Position numbers and translations under genes: made by a program. A DNA stretch of 15,638 nt from Pseudonocardia sp. (GTDB lineage Bacteria > Actinomycetota > Actinomycetes > Mycobacteriales > Pseudonocardiaceae). The notes below the pieces were generated by a model. It was not told where the DNA came from and ran no database searches. It was given only the letters and a program-made list of their open reading frames with translations. The DNA is taken from positions 1 to 15,638 of the forward strand of contig JASLAP010000053.1 in the NCBI GenBank assembly GCA_030147065.1. The letters run 5' to 3'. Within the stretch, counting starts at the first letter, position 1, and each line of letters starts with the position of its first letter. Below, piece by piece: positions 1-6,089 of the stretch.

Positions 1-999
1 ACCCAGGGCACGAGCATCGTGCTCTACGAGGGCAGCCCCGGCCATCCCGCGGGCGCGGTGTGGGAGGTCGCGGCCCGCACCGGGGCGCAGGTCGTGCTGC
101 TCGGCGCCGCGGTGATCACCGCGACGGCGAACGCCGGGGCGTCCCCCCGTCAGCAGGGGCACGACCTGAGCCGGCTGCGGCACCTGATGGTCAGCGGGTC
201 GGCGCTGCCGTCCGACGGCTACCGCTGGGTGATGGAGCACGTCGGCGCGGACCTGCGGATCGACTCGACCAGCGGGGGCACCGACGTCTGCGGCGCCTTC
301 GTCGGCGCCAACGAGTACGCGCCGGTCCGCGCGGGCCGGATCGGCGGCGTCCTGGCCGGCGTCGACTGCGCGGCCTGGGACGAGGACGGCCGCCCGGTCG
401 TCGACTCGGTGGGCGACCTCGTCATCACCCAGCCGATGCCCTCGATGCCGGTGTGCCTGTGGAACGACCCGGACGCGGTGCGCTACACGGAGTCCTACTT
501 CGAGACCTGGCCCGGCGTGTGGCGGCACGGGGACTGGGTGACGATGCACTCCGACGGCAGCGTCTCCATCCACGGCCGGTCGGACTCGACGCTCAACCGG
601 CAGGGGGTGCGGCTGGGCAGCAGCGACTTCTACGACGTGCTGGAGACCATGCCGGAGATCGCCGAGACCCTGGTGATCGGCGTGGAGCTGGCCGACGACG
701 GCTACTGGCTGGGTCTGTTCGTCGTCCCGGCGCCCGGGCACGCGCTGGACGACGACCTGAAGCGCAAGATCGCCACCACGTTGCGCACCCGGTTGACGCC
801 GCGCCACGTCCCGGACGAGATCGTCGAGGCGCCCGCGGTGCCGCACACGCTGACCGGCAAGCGGCTCGAGGTCCCGATCAAGAAGTTGCTGCGGGGGACA
901 CCGCTGGAGCGGGCCGCGAACGCCGCCTCCGTCGACGACCCCGACGCGCTGCGCTGGTACGCGCGGTTCGCGGAGGGCCGGTCGGACCGGTCGGGCTGA
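1..999 (+). CDS. aacS: Acetoacetyl-CoA synthetase, 3' part (5' end outside window)
   Basis: This is the C-terminal half (about 332 residues) of an acyl-adenylate-forming enzyme that activates acetoacetate to acetoacetyl-CoA with ATP. The family is usually near 650 residues, so the first half lies left of the window; the frame is open from base 1. The order of motifs fits AacS: SIVLYEGSPGHP at the very start, the adenylation-core segment LRIDSTSGGTDVCGAFVG, the hinge-region WRHGDWV followed by IHGRSDSTLNRQGVRLG, and the C-terminal TGKRLEVPIKK. By analogy with acetyl-CoA synthetase, the lysine of TGK (codon 859-861) is the catalytic lysine. The stop is TGA at 997-999. The next gene starts two bases later, suggesting co-transcription. 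A general acyl-CoA synthetase is less likely because the GSPGHP and STSGGTDVCGAF signatures are AacS-like. Confidence 0.93.
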   Translation, partial: TQGTSIVLYEGSPGHPAGAVWEVAARTGAQVVLLGAAVITATANAGASPRQQGHDLSRLRHLMVSGSALPSDGYRWVMEHVGADLRIDSTSGGTDVCGAFVGANEYAPVRAGRIGGVLAGVDCAAWDEDGRPVVDSVGDLVITQPMPSMPVCLWNDPDAVRYTESYFETWPGVWRHGDWVTMHSDGSVSIHGRSDSTLNRQGVRLGSSDFYDVLETMPEIAETLVIGVELADDGYWLGLFVVPAPGHALDDDLKRKIATTLRTRLTPRHVPDEIVEAPAVPHTLTGKRLEVPIKKLLRGTPLERAANAASVDDPDALRWYARFAEGRSDRSG

Positions 1000-1001
1000 T
1001 C

Positions 1002-1754
1002 GTGCGCCTGGGTGCGACGCTCGCCCACCTGTCCCCGGCCCCGACGATCGCGCTGGCCGAGTGGTCCAGACGCCTGGTGGGGGCCGGTTTCGAGAGCCTG
1101 TGGACGCCCCAGGTGATCGGGCGCGGGTTCCTGGTCCCGGACCCGTTCGTGACGTTGGCGGTGGCGGCCACGGCTACCGACGGGGTTGAGCTGGGAACGG
1201 CCACCGTGCAGGTGCCGCTCCACCATCCCGCCGACCTCGCCCACCGGATCCTGTCGCTGGTGTCCGTGTGCGGCGACCGCCTGACCCTCGGCGTCAGCCC
1301 CGGGTCGACCGCTGCCGACTACGCCGCCTTCGACCGCGACCACGCCGCGCGCTTCCCGGCCTTCGACCGGGACCTGGCGCGGCTGCGGGTCCTGCTCGCC
1401 AACGGGCGGGACGAGCGCGCCGACCTCGCCCCCGCGCCGGCCACCGGCCGGCCGCCGCTCCTGCTCGGGACGTGGGGTGCCCGGGTCGAGCGGGCCGCCC
1501 GGGAGTTCGACGGGTGGCTGGCCTCCGCCTACCGCCGCACCCCCGACCAGATCATCGCCGCCCACGAACGGTTCCGGGCGGCCGGCGGCGGGCGGGCGAT
1601 CGTGTGCGCCATCCCGCTGTCCGGCCGCGACGACCTCGGACCCACCGGCGAGCGGCTCCAGCGCTACGCCGAGGCCGGCTTCGACGACGCCGTGGTGCTG
1701 ATCGGGCCCGACGGGCCCGACCCCGAACGGGTCAGGGCGCTCTTCCCGGGATAG
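1002..1754 (+). CDS. Luciferase-like (LLM class) flavin/F420-dependent oxidoreductase
   Basis: A 250-residue protein of the bacterial luciferase-like TIM-barrel family, which uses reduced FMN or F420. The start GTG at 1002 gives VRLGATLAHLSP, the usual first beta strand, and follows the stop of aacS by two bases, so translation may be coupled. Family features seen are GFESLWTPQVIGRGFLVPDPFVTLAVAA (helix 1, strand 2 and the following helix), the strand VELGTATVQVPLHHPADLAHRILSL, and GDRLTLGVSPGS, a phosphate-binding-type segment. It is shorter than many members (300-350 residues), and the C-terminal half is compact. The substrate cannot be told from sequence. The neighbour hints only at acyl/ketone metabolism. 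It ends 8 bases before the convergent arsR stop. Confidence 0.82.
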   Translation: MRLGATLAHLSPAPTIALAEWSRRLVGAGFESLWTPQVIGRGFLVPDPFVTLAVAATATDGVELGTATVQVPLHHPADLAHRILSLVSVCGDRLTLGVSPGSTAADYAAFDRDHAARFPAFDRDLARLRVLLANGRDERADLAPAPATGRPPLLLGTWGARVERAAREFDGWLASAYRRTPDQIIAAHERFRAAGGGRAIVCAIPLSGRDDLGPTGERLQRYAEAGFDDAVVLIGPDGPDPERVRALFPG

Positions 1755-1762
1755 CGGCCCGG

Positions 1763-2134
1763 TCAGGAGGTCGCCGGTTGCGCGGCGGCCAGGACGTCGG
1801 ACAGCCGGCGCAGCGCCTCGGGATCGGCCCGGTAGTAGACCCACGTGCCGCGCCGGTCCCCGGAGATCAGGCCGGCCTCGCGGAGCACCTTGAGGTGGTG
1901 GGAGATCGTCGGCCCGCTGAGGTCGAACCCGTCGGTGAGCTCGCAGACGCACGCCTCGCCGCCGTCGTGGGAGGCGATCAGCGACAGCAGCCGCAGGCGC
2001 ACGGGGTCGCCGAGCGCCTTGAACGACCGGGCCAGGTCGACGGCCTGCGCGGCCTCCAGCGGCTCGCGGGCCAGTGGCTGGCAGCACCCCACGACCTGGG
2101 GCAGGTGGGCGAGCAGCCGCTTCTGGTTCGACAC
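1763..2134 (-). CDS. arsR: ArsR-family arsenite-responsive repressor
   Basis: A 123-residue winged-helix repressor of the ArsR/SmtB family. I start it at GTG 2134 (VSNQKRLLAHLPQ), with a weak AAGG Shine-Dalgarno sequence 8 bases upstream; longer in-frame starts would run into the divergent gene. The core is LARSFKALGDPVRLRLLSLI, then the recognition helix LSGPTISHHLKVLREAGLI, then the wing GTWVYYRADPEAL. Four cysteines stand out: the adjacent pair C17-C18 near the N terminus (VVGCCQPLA) and C62/C64 in EACVCEL. This resembles the Corynebacterium glutamicum ArsR type, in which an N-terminal Cys pair and a Cys near the HTH of the other subunit bind As(III). It probably represses itself and the divergent arsO from the dyad at 2177-2194. 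Confidence 0.9.
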   Translation of the reverse strand: MSNQKRLLAHLPQVVGCCQPLAREPLEAAQAVDLARSFKALGDPVRLRLLSLIASHDGGEACVCELTDGFDLSGPTISHHLKVLREAGLISGDRRGTWVYYRADPEALRRLSDVLAAAQPATS

Positions 2135-2176
2135 GCTTCTACCTTGACAGACGTCGAGGTGGACCGGCAACGTCTG

Positions 2177-2194
2177 ATTAGACAAACATCTATT
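2177..2194. promoter_or_regulatory. Candidate ArsR operator between arsR and arsO
   Basis: An 18-bp imperfect dyad, ATTAGACAAACATCTATT, lies in the 75-bp divergent spacer. Its outer six positions pair at five of six (A-TAGA against TCTA-T). A second, overlapping dyad is GTCT-gatt-AGAC (2172-2183). On the minus strand, TTGAAT (2197-2192) and GACGTT (2174-2169) are 17 bp apart and could be the -35 and -10 of arsR, placing the dyad in the promoter spacer. This A/T-rich patch is conspicuous in very GC-rich DNA. Operator function is inferred. Confidence 0.5.
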
Positions 2195-2209
2195 CAAGCG
2201 GAGGTGCTC

Positions 2210-3295
2210 GTGACCAACCCCGATGCCGTCGTCGTCGGTGCCGGACAGTCCGGCCTGGCGGCGGCGCACGCGCTGGTGGACCGCGGCGTGCAGCCGGTCG
2301 TGCTGGAGGCCGGCGCGGAGCCGGTGGGGTCGTGGCCGCACTACTACGACAGCCTCACCCTGTTCTCCCCGGCCCGCTTCAGCGCACTACCCGGCCTGCC
2401 GTTCCCCGGTGATCCGGACCGCTACCCGCACCGCGACGAGGTCGTGGACTACCTGCGCCGCTACGCCGCCAACCTCGACGCCGACATCCGCACCGGCCAC
2501 CGCGTCCTCGCCGTCCACCGCGACAAGGGCGGATTCGCCGTGCAGACCGCGAGCACGACCCTGGTCACGCCGATGATGATCGCGGCCACCGGCGGTTTCG
2601 GCAATCCGCACCGTCCCGCGCTGCCCGGCCTGGCCGGCTTCACCGGCGAGGTCCTGCACGCCGCGGACTACCGGTCCCCGCAGCGCTTCGCCGGCCGGCA
2701 CGTGGTGGTCGCCGGGGCCGGCAACTCCGCGGTCCAGATCGCCGTCGACCTCGCCACCCACTCCCGGGTCACGCTGGCCACCCGCAACCCCGTCCGCTAC
2801 GCCACGCAGCGACCCCTCGGCCGCGACATCCACTTCTGGTCGACCGCGCTCGGTATCGATCACCTGCCGGTCGGCCCCCTGCTGCGTGACAAGCCGGGTG
2901 TCCCGGTCCTCGACCAGGGCGTCTACCGGGCCGCGGTCGAGGCGGGCCGACCCCCGCGGAGAGCGCTGTTCACCGCCATCGAGGGGGACACCGTCGTGTG
3001 GGCCGGCGGCGAGCGCGAGCACGTCGACGCCATCCTGCTCGCCACCGGCTACCGGCCGGCGCTGGACTACCTCGCCCCGCTCGACGCCCTCGACGCCGAG
3101 GGGTGGCCCCGGCAGTCCCGCGGACTGTCCACCAGCCATCCCGGACTCGGCTACGTCGGGCTCGAATGGCAGCGCAGCCTCGCCTCGGCGACCCTGCGGG
3201 GCGTCGGCCGCGACGCCCGGTACGTCGTCGACCGCCTCGTCCGCGCCCCACGGCGCTGCTGCGCCCCGGCGACGACGGCGGCCGCGACGGGTTGA
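2210..3295 (+). CDS. arsO: ArsO-like NAD(P)H-dependent flavin monooxygenase
   Basis: A 361-residue two-dinucleotide-binding flavoprotein. GTG 2210 is chosen because GGAGG (2200-2204) sits 5 bases upstream; an in-frame GTG at 2204 overlaps that site. The N-terminal FAD motif is VVVGAGQSG (residues 7-15), the second (NADPH) motif is VVVAGAGNSA near residue 169, and the C-terminal ATGYRPALDYL near residues 280-290 is the class B monooxygenase/thioredoxin-reductase-like ending. The segment WPHYYDSLTLFSPARFSALP is typical of the ArsO group found in actinobacterial ars operons. The biochemical role of ArsO is, to my knowledge, not firmly settled; oxidation of an arsenical or a reductive role have both been considered. 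It is divergent from arsR, so arsenite induction is likely. The C-terminal 25 residues (Arg/Ala/Cys-rich) look unconserved. A generic FMO-like oxidoreductase is the alternative. Confidence 0.75.
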   Translation: MTNPDAVVVGAGQSGLAAAHALVDRGVQPVVLEAGAEPVGSWPHYYDSLTLFSPARFSALPGLPFPGDPDRYPHRDEVVDYLRRYAANLDADIRTGHRVLAVHRDKGGFAVQTASTTLVTPMMIAATGGFGNPHRPALPGLAGFTGEVLHAADYRSPQRFAGRHVVVAGAGNSAVQIAVDLATHSRVTLATRNPVRYATQRPLGRDIHFWSTALGIDHLPVGPLLRDKPGVPVLDQGVYRAAVEAGRPPRRALFTAIEGDTVVWAGGEREHVDAILLATGYRPALDYLAPLDALDAEGWPRQSRGLSTSHPGLGYVGLEWQRSLASATLRGVGRDARYVVDRLVRAPRRCCAPATTAAATG

Positions 3296-3307
3296 CCGTG
3301 CGGTACC

Positions 3308-3327
3308 GGCCCGGCCTGAACCGGGCC
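3308..3327. terminator. Bidirectional hairpin between convergent arsO and arsC
   Basis: A perfect 7-bp inverted repeat, GGCCCGG / CCGGGCC, encloses a 6-base loop (CCTGAA). It sits 12 bases after the arsO stop and 31 bases before the converging arsC stop. It lacks a T tract on either side, as is common for actinobacterial terminators. Its position between two convergent genes supports a shared terminator. Confidence 0.55.
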
Positions 3328-3358
3328 CCTGAGCGCGAGCGGGTGGGGTGGCCGCGTG

Positions 3359-3769
3359 TCAGCGGTCCGCCGGGGCGAGCTCGGCCAGCAGGGTGCGGAC
3401 CCGGGAGTCGATCTCGTCGCGGATGGGGCGCACGGCGGCGACGCCCCGGCCGGCCGGGTCGGGCAGCTCCCAGTCGAGGTAGCGCTTGCCGGGGAAGACC
3501 GGGCAGGCGTCCCCGCAGCCCATGGTGATCACCACGTCGGACGCCTCGACCGCGTCGACGGTCAGCAGCTTGGGCTCGGCGGCGCCGAGGTCGATCCCGA
3601 TCTCGGCCATGGCCTCGCGGACCGCGGGGTTGATCTCGTCGGCGGGCGCGGAGCCGGCCGAGCGGACCTCGACCGCGTCACCGGCGTGGTGGGCGAGCAG
3701 GGCCGCGGCCATCTGCGAGCGACCGGCGTTGTGCACGCACACGAACAGCACCTGCGGCGTCGCGGTCAT
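3359..3769 (-). CDS. arsC: Arsenate reductase, LMW-PTP fold (probably arsenate-mycothiol transferase type)
   Basis: A 136-residue low-molecular-weight tyrosine-phosphatase-fold reductase. The P-loop is C11-VHNAG-R17-S (C-x5-R), with the nucleophilic C11 expected to attack arsenate. MGCGDACPVFPG (C85, C89) and the general-acid loop LPDPAG (D104-P105) follow. This GCGDACPVFPG form is typical of actinobacterial enzymes that use mycothiol and mycoredoxin rather than an intramolecular disulfide relay with thioredoxin; that coupling is inferred. The ATG at 3769 has a GGAAGGA Shine-Dalgarno sequence and overlaps the aquaporin stop by ATGA (3766-3769), so it is the last gene of the leftward fusion-aquaporin-arsC operon. 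It ends convergent with arsO. Confidence 0.93.
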   Translation of the reverse strand: MTATPQVLFVCVHNAGRSQMAAALLAHHAGDAVEVRSAGSAPADEINPAVREAMAEIGIDLGAAEPKLLTVDAVEASDVVITMGCGDACPVFPGKRYLDWELPDPAGRGVAAVRPIRDEIDSRVRTLLAELAPADR

Positions 3770-4524
3770 CGGGGGGTCCTTCCGGCGGGAGCGGCATCGG
3801 GCGGCACGACCACCGCGCCGGCGGCCGCGGGGGCATCGGGGTAGAGCGTGACGACCACGGCGGCGCCCAGGGCGGCGCCGATGACCTGCGCGAGGAGGAA
3901 CGGCAGCACCGAGGCCGGGTCGATCCCGGCGAAGGTGTCGCTGAACATCCGGGACACGGTGACCGCCGGGTTCGCGAAGCTGGTCGAGGAGGTGAACCAG
4001 TAGGCCGCGCCGATCCACGAGGCGACCGCCGCGGCGGACAGGGCGGCGCGCCCGGTGCGGGCGAGCACGACGATGACCGCGATCAGCCCGGCGGTCGCGA
4101 CGACCTCGCCGATCCACAGCCCGGTCCCGAACCGCACCTTGTCCGAGATCTGCAGGACGGGCAGGTCGAACATCGCGTTGGCCAGCAGCGCGCCGCTGAT
4201 GCCCCCGACGACCTGGGCGAGGGTGTAGGCGGCCAGGTCGGTGCCGCTCAGGCCGGTGCGCCGGCGGCGGCCCAGCGCCCAGTCGACCGCCGAGACGACG
4301 GGGTTGAAGTGCGCGCCGGAGACCGGGCCGAACAGCAGGATGAGCACACCGAGCCCGAACACGGTGGTCACCGAGTTCTGCAGCAGTTGCAGGCCGGTGT
4401 CGTCCGGGGACAGTTGCTGGGCGGCGATGCCGGAGCCGACGACGACCGCGACGAGCAGCGCGGTGCCGAGGAACTCGGCGAGCAGCCGCCGGGCGAGCGG
4501 GGGTGTTGCGGGCGGATCATGCAT
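3766..4524 (-). CDS. Arsenic-associated aquaglyceroporin (MIP family, AqpS-like)
   Basis: A 252-residue MIP channel with six hydrophobic segments and two half-helix boxes. The first box reads GAHFNPVVSAVD (NPV at residues 74-76, not NPA). The second reads FANPAVTVSR (NPA at 185-187). The residue after the second NPA, normally the selectivity-filter arginine, is V188, and the nearest Arg is R192. That change widens and uncharges the pore and fits passage of As(OH)3. Lying between two ArsC-domain genes, it probably releases arsenite made inside the cell down its gradient, as in the Sinorhizobium meliloti aqpS operon. The last 25 residues are Ala/Pro-rich and probably cytoplasmic. It starts 62 bases after the fusion gene and overlaps arsC by 4 bases. 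Confidence 0.92.
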   Translation of the reverse strand: MHDPPATPPLARRLLAEFLGTALLVAVVVGSGIAAQQLSPDDTGLQLLQNSVTTVFGLGVLILLFGPVSGAHFNPVVSAVDWALGRRRRTGLSGTDLAAYTLAQVVGGISGALLANAMFDLPVLQISDKVRFGTGLWIGEVVATAGLIAVIVVLARTGRAALSAAAVASWIGAAYWFTSSTSFANPAVTVSRMFSDTFAGIDPASVLPFLLAQVIGAALGAAVVVTLYPDAPAAAGAVVVPPDAAPAGRTPR

Positions 4525-4586
4525 CGGCGACCACCAGTTGTCCGTCGGGGGATGCTCGGCCCTGGTCCGGGGCCGGCGGATCGGGG

Positions 4587-5288
4587 TCAGCGCGCAGGGC
4601 CGGCTCCTCCGTCGGGGCGCAGCGCCGGCGCGACGCGGGTGATGCGGTCGGTCAGGGTGTCCACGGCCCGGTCGAACGCGGCGGCATCGCCGGTGCGGGC
4701 CGGGTCGGGCACCGACCAGTGCAGGTGGTGGGCGTCGGGGACGGCGCCGAGCTCCTCGTGCGCGGCGTCGCAGACGGTGATGACGACGTCGGCCGGGTCG
4801 AGGACGTCGTCGACGTGCCGGGGTGGCTGGGGCGCCAGCGCCAGCCCGCGCCGGCGGGCGGCCGCGACCGCCCCCGGGTGGACCTCCGGGGCGGGGTGGG
4901 TGCCGGCCGAGGTGGCCGGGACCGGACTGGTGCTGTTCCAGAGCGCGGCCGCGAGCTGCGACCGGGCGGAGTTCTGGGTGCAGACGAAGAGCACCCGCAC
5001 CGCGTCCCGGACGGACACCGGGCGCAGCGCGTCCAGGGCTCCGGGGACGAGCGCGAGGTAGGTGCGACGGCGGTCGGCCTCCGAGCGGTGCCGCGACACC
5101 ACCCCGACCCGCTCCAGCACCCGCACGTGGTGGGCCATCAGGTTCGAGGGCATGTCGAGCAGGCGCTGCAGCTCGGTGGGCGAGGCCTCGCCGAGCAGCA
5201 AGGCGTCCACGATCGCCAGCCGGCCCTCGTCGCCCAGGGCCGCGTGCAGCGCGGCCCGCGCGGGGAGGGGCAGCGGCTCGGTTCTCAT
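4587..5288 (-). CDS. ArsR-ArsC fusion: HTH repressor joined to LMW-PTP arsenate reductase domain
   Basis: A 233-residue two-domain protein. Residues about 10-85 form an ArsR-type winged helix (LHAALGDEGRLAIVDALLLG, then recognition helix SNLMAHHVRVLERVGVV, then the wing RRRTYLAL). Residues about 94-230 form an LMW-PTP/ArsC domain with the P-loop C103-TQNSA-R109-S, TVCDAAHEEL (C173) and VPDPARTGD (D195-P196). The HTH part has no cysteine; the only cysteines seen are C103 and C173 in the enzyme domain. It heads the leftward operon with the aquaporin and arsC. The ATG at 5288 lies inside an operator palindrome and has no Shine-Dalgarno sequence, so the mRNA may be leaderless. Such fusions occur in other actinobacteria. 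Whether the enzyme domain senses or merely reduces arsenate is not known from sequence. Confidence 0.88.
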   Translation of the reverse strand: MRTEPLPLPARAALHAALGDEGRLAIVDALLLGEASPTELQRLLDMPSNLMAHHVRVLERVGVVSRHRSEADRRRTYLALVPGALDALRPVSVRDAVRVLFVCTQNSARSQLAAALWNSTSPVPATSAGTHPAPEVHPGAVAAARRRGLALAPQPPRHVDDVLDPADVVITVCDAAHEELGAVPDAHHLHWSVPDPARTGDAAAFDRAVDTLTDRITRVAPALRPDGGAGPAR

Positions 5289-5298
5289 TGAGTCAATG
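5286..5298. promoter_or_regulatory. Operator palindrome O1 over the start of the ArsR-ArsC fusion gene
   Basis: CATTGAGTCAATG is a perfect 6+1+6 palindrome that covers the fusion gene's ATG. On the minus strand it directly overlaps a candidate -10 (AACATT 5300-5295, or GAACAT 5301-5296). It shares the core ATTGASTCAAT with the palindrome at 5364-5376. It is probably bound by the ArsR-ArsC fusion protein itself. Confidence 0.6.
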
Positions 5299-5318
5299 TT
5301 CGCTGAGCCATGGCGGAT

Positions 5319-5343
5319 GGGTCAAGCCCACGGGGCTTGACCC
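5319..5343. promoter_or_regulatory. Central perfect inverted repeat holding two back-to-back -35 boxes
   Basis: GGGTCAAGCCC and GGGCTTGACCC are perfect 11-bp inverted arms around the three bases ACG. Each arm carries a TTGACC -35-like hexamer pointing outward: minus strand 5325-5320 and plus strand 5337-5342. The repeat lies between divergent genes, so it is read as a divergent promoter core rather than a terminator. Confidence 0.6.
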
Positions 5344-5363
5344 CGCCACACAAGCTCACCCAG

Positions 5364-5376
5364 TATTGACTCAATA
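5364..5376. promoter_or_regulatory. Operator palindrome O2 upstream of the rightward arsC
   Basis: TATTGACTCAATA is a perfect 6+1+6 palindrome. Its centre (5370) is 39 bases from the centre of the inverted repeat at 5331, exactly the distance of O1 (centre 5292) on the other side. It overlaps the candidate plus-strand -10 (CAGTAT 5361-5366, or AGTATT 5362-5367). Confidence 0.6.
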
Positions 5377-5386
5377 CTCATTGAGT
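5376..5386. promoter_or_regulatory. Third operator-like palindrome O3
   Basis: ACTCATTGAGT is a perfect 5+1+5 palindrome that shares one base with O2. Its centre is 11 bases from the O2 centre, about one helical turn, so two dimers could bind the same face of DNA. A related CTCATTGAG (5284-5292) overlaps O1. Confidence 0.45.
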
Positions 5387-5391
5387 TAGAT

Positions 5392-5401
5392 CGGAGCTCC
5401 G
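5392..5401 (+). promoter_or_regulatory. Shine-Dalgarno inside a 10-bp palindrome before rightward arsC
   Basis: CGGAGCTCCG ends directly before the ATG at 5402 and contains the ribosome-binding GGAG (5393-5396), 5 bases before the start codon. It confirms the start choice. As a palindrome with no loop it is more likely chance than an RNA switch. Confidence 0.5.
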
Positions 5402-6058
5402 ATGACCAGCACCTGGCACCGCGACACCCTGTCCATCGACCAGCGACTCGCGCTCCGGACCGCCGCCACCCACCTCGCCCGGGAGTTCGACGGCACCTTC
5501 GGCGCCGAGACGATCGAGCGGTTCCTGCACGCCTCCTACGACGACTTCGCCGGGCGCGCGGTCGTGCTCAACTTCCTGCCGCTGCTGGCCGAGAAGTTCG
5601 CCCGCCAGCGCCTGCGCGCGCTGGCCAGGGTCGAGGGCAGGAGCCGGGACGGCCGCCCGACGGTGCTGTTCCTGTGCACGCACAACGCCGGCCGCTCGCA
5701 GATGGCGCTCGGGTTCTTCGAGCACCTGGCCGGTGACCGCGCCGTCGCCTGGTCCGGGGGCTCCGAGCCGGCGAGCACGGTCAACCCGGCTGCCGTGGAG
5801 GCGATGCGGGAGCGCGGCATCGACATCAGCGCCGAGTTCCCCAAGCCGTGGACCGAGGAGATCGTCCGCGCCGCTGACGTCGTGGTCACCATGGGCTGCG
5901 GCGACGCCTGCCCGGTCTTCCCCGGCCGCCGCTACGAGGAGTGGGTCCTCGACGACCCGGCGGGCAAGGGCCTCGACGACGTCCGGCCCGTCCGCGACGA
6001 GATCGAGCGGCGGGTGCGGCAGCTGCTCAGCACGCTCGACGTCCCGGTCGCGAACTGA
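5402..6058 (+). CDS. arsC: ArsC with N-terminal three-helix domain
   Basis: A 218-residue arsenate reductase. Residues about 13-78 (LALRTAATHLAREF to FARQRLRALAR) form an all-helical domain resembling the three-helix-bundle dimerisation domain found in front of many actinobacterial LMW-PTP/ArsC proteins. Residues about 86-214 are the enzyme: P-loop C92-THNAG-R98-S, MGCGDACPVFPG (C166, C170), and the acid loop LDDPAGKG (D185-P186). Its catalytic domain is clearly closer to the ArsC at 3359-3769 (shared GCGDACPVFPG-RRY/KRY and DPAG-G) than to the fusion protein's domain, suggesting a duplicated pair. It is transcribed away from the fusion-aquaporin operon and probably co-regulated through O1-O3. 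ATG 5402 follows GGAG. Confidence 0.92.
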   Translation: MTSTWHRDTLSIDQRLALRTAATHLAREFDGTFGAETIERFLHASYDDFAGRAVVLNFLPLLAEKFARQRLRALARVEGRSRDGRPTVLFLCTHNAGRSQMALGFFEHLAGDRAVAWSGGSEPASTVNPAAVEAMRERGIDISAEFPKPWTEEIVRAADVVVTMGCGDACPVFPGRRYEEWVLDDPAGKGLDDVRPVRDEIERRVRQLLSTLDVPVAN

Positions 6059-6089
6059 CCTGCGAGAGTCCGGCACTCAGGAGCACCGG

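Noticed and set aside
60..1001. Long Arg/Pro/Gly-rich open frame continuing into the luciferase-like gene (plus strand)
   Set aside because: Its composition is that of a GC-rich shadow frame over acetoacetyl-CoA synthetase; only the part from GTG 1002 has a family signature.
2135..2341. N-terminal extension of arsR to 2341
   Set aside because: It would read through the divergent promoter and into arsO; the protein family begins near residue VSNQKRLL.
5319..5343. Rho-independent terminator (11-bp stem, 3-base loop)
   Set aside because: It lies between divergent genes, has no T tract, and its arms carry outward TTGACC hexamers placed symmetrically to two operators, so a promoter core fits better.
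6059..6089. Terminator between rightward arsC and the leftward DUF6069-like gene
   Set aside because: Only a 4-bp stem (GAGT/ACTC) and an imperfect CACCGGT/ACTGGTG pairing that runs into coding sequence; too weak to call.
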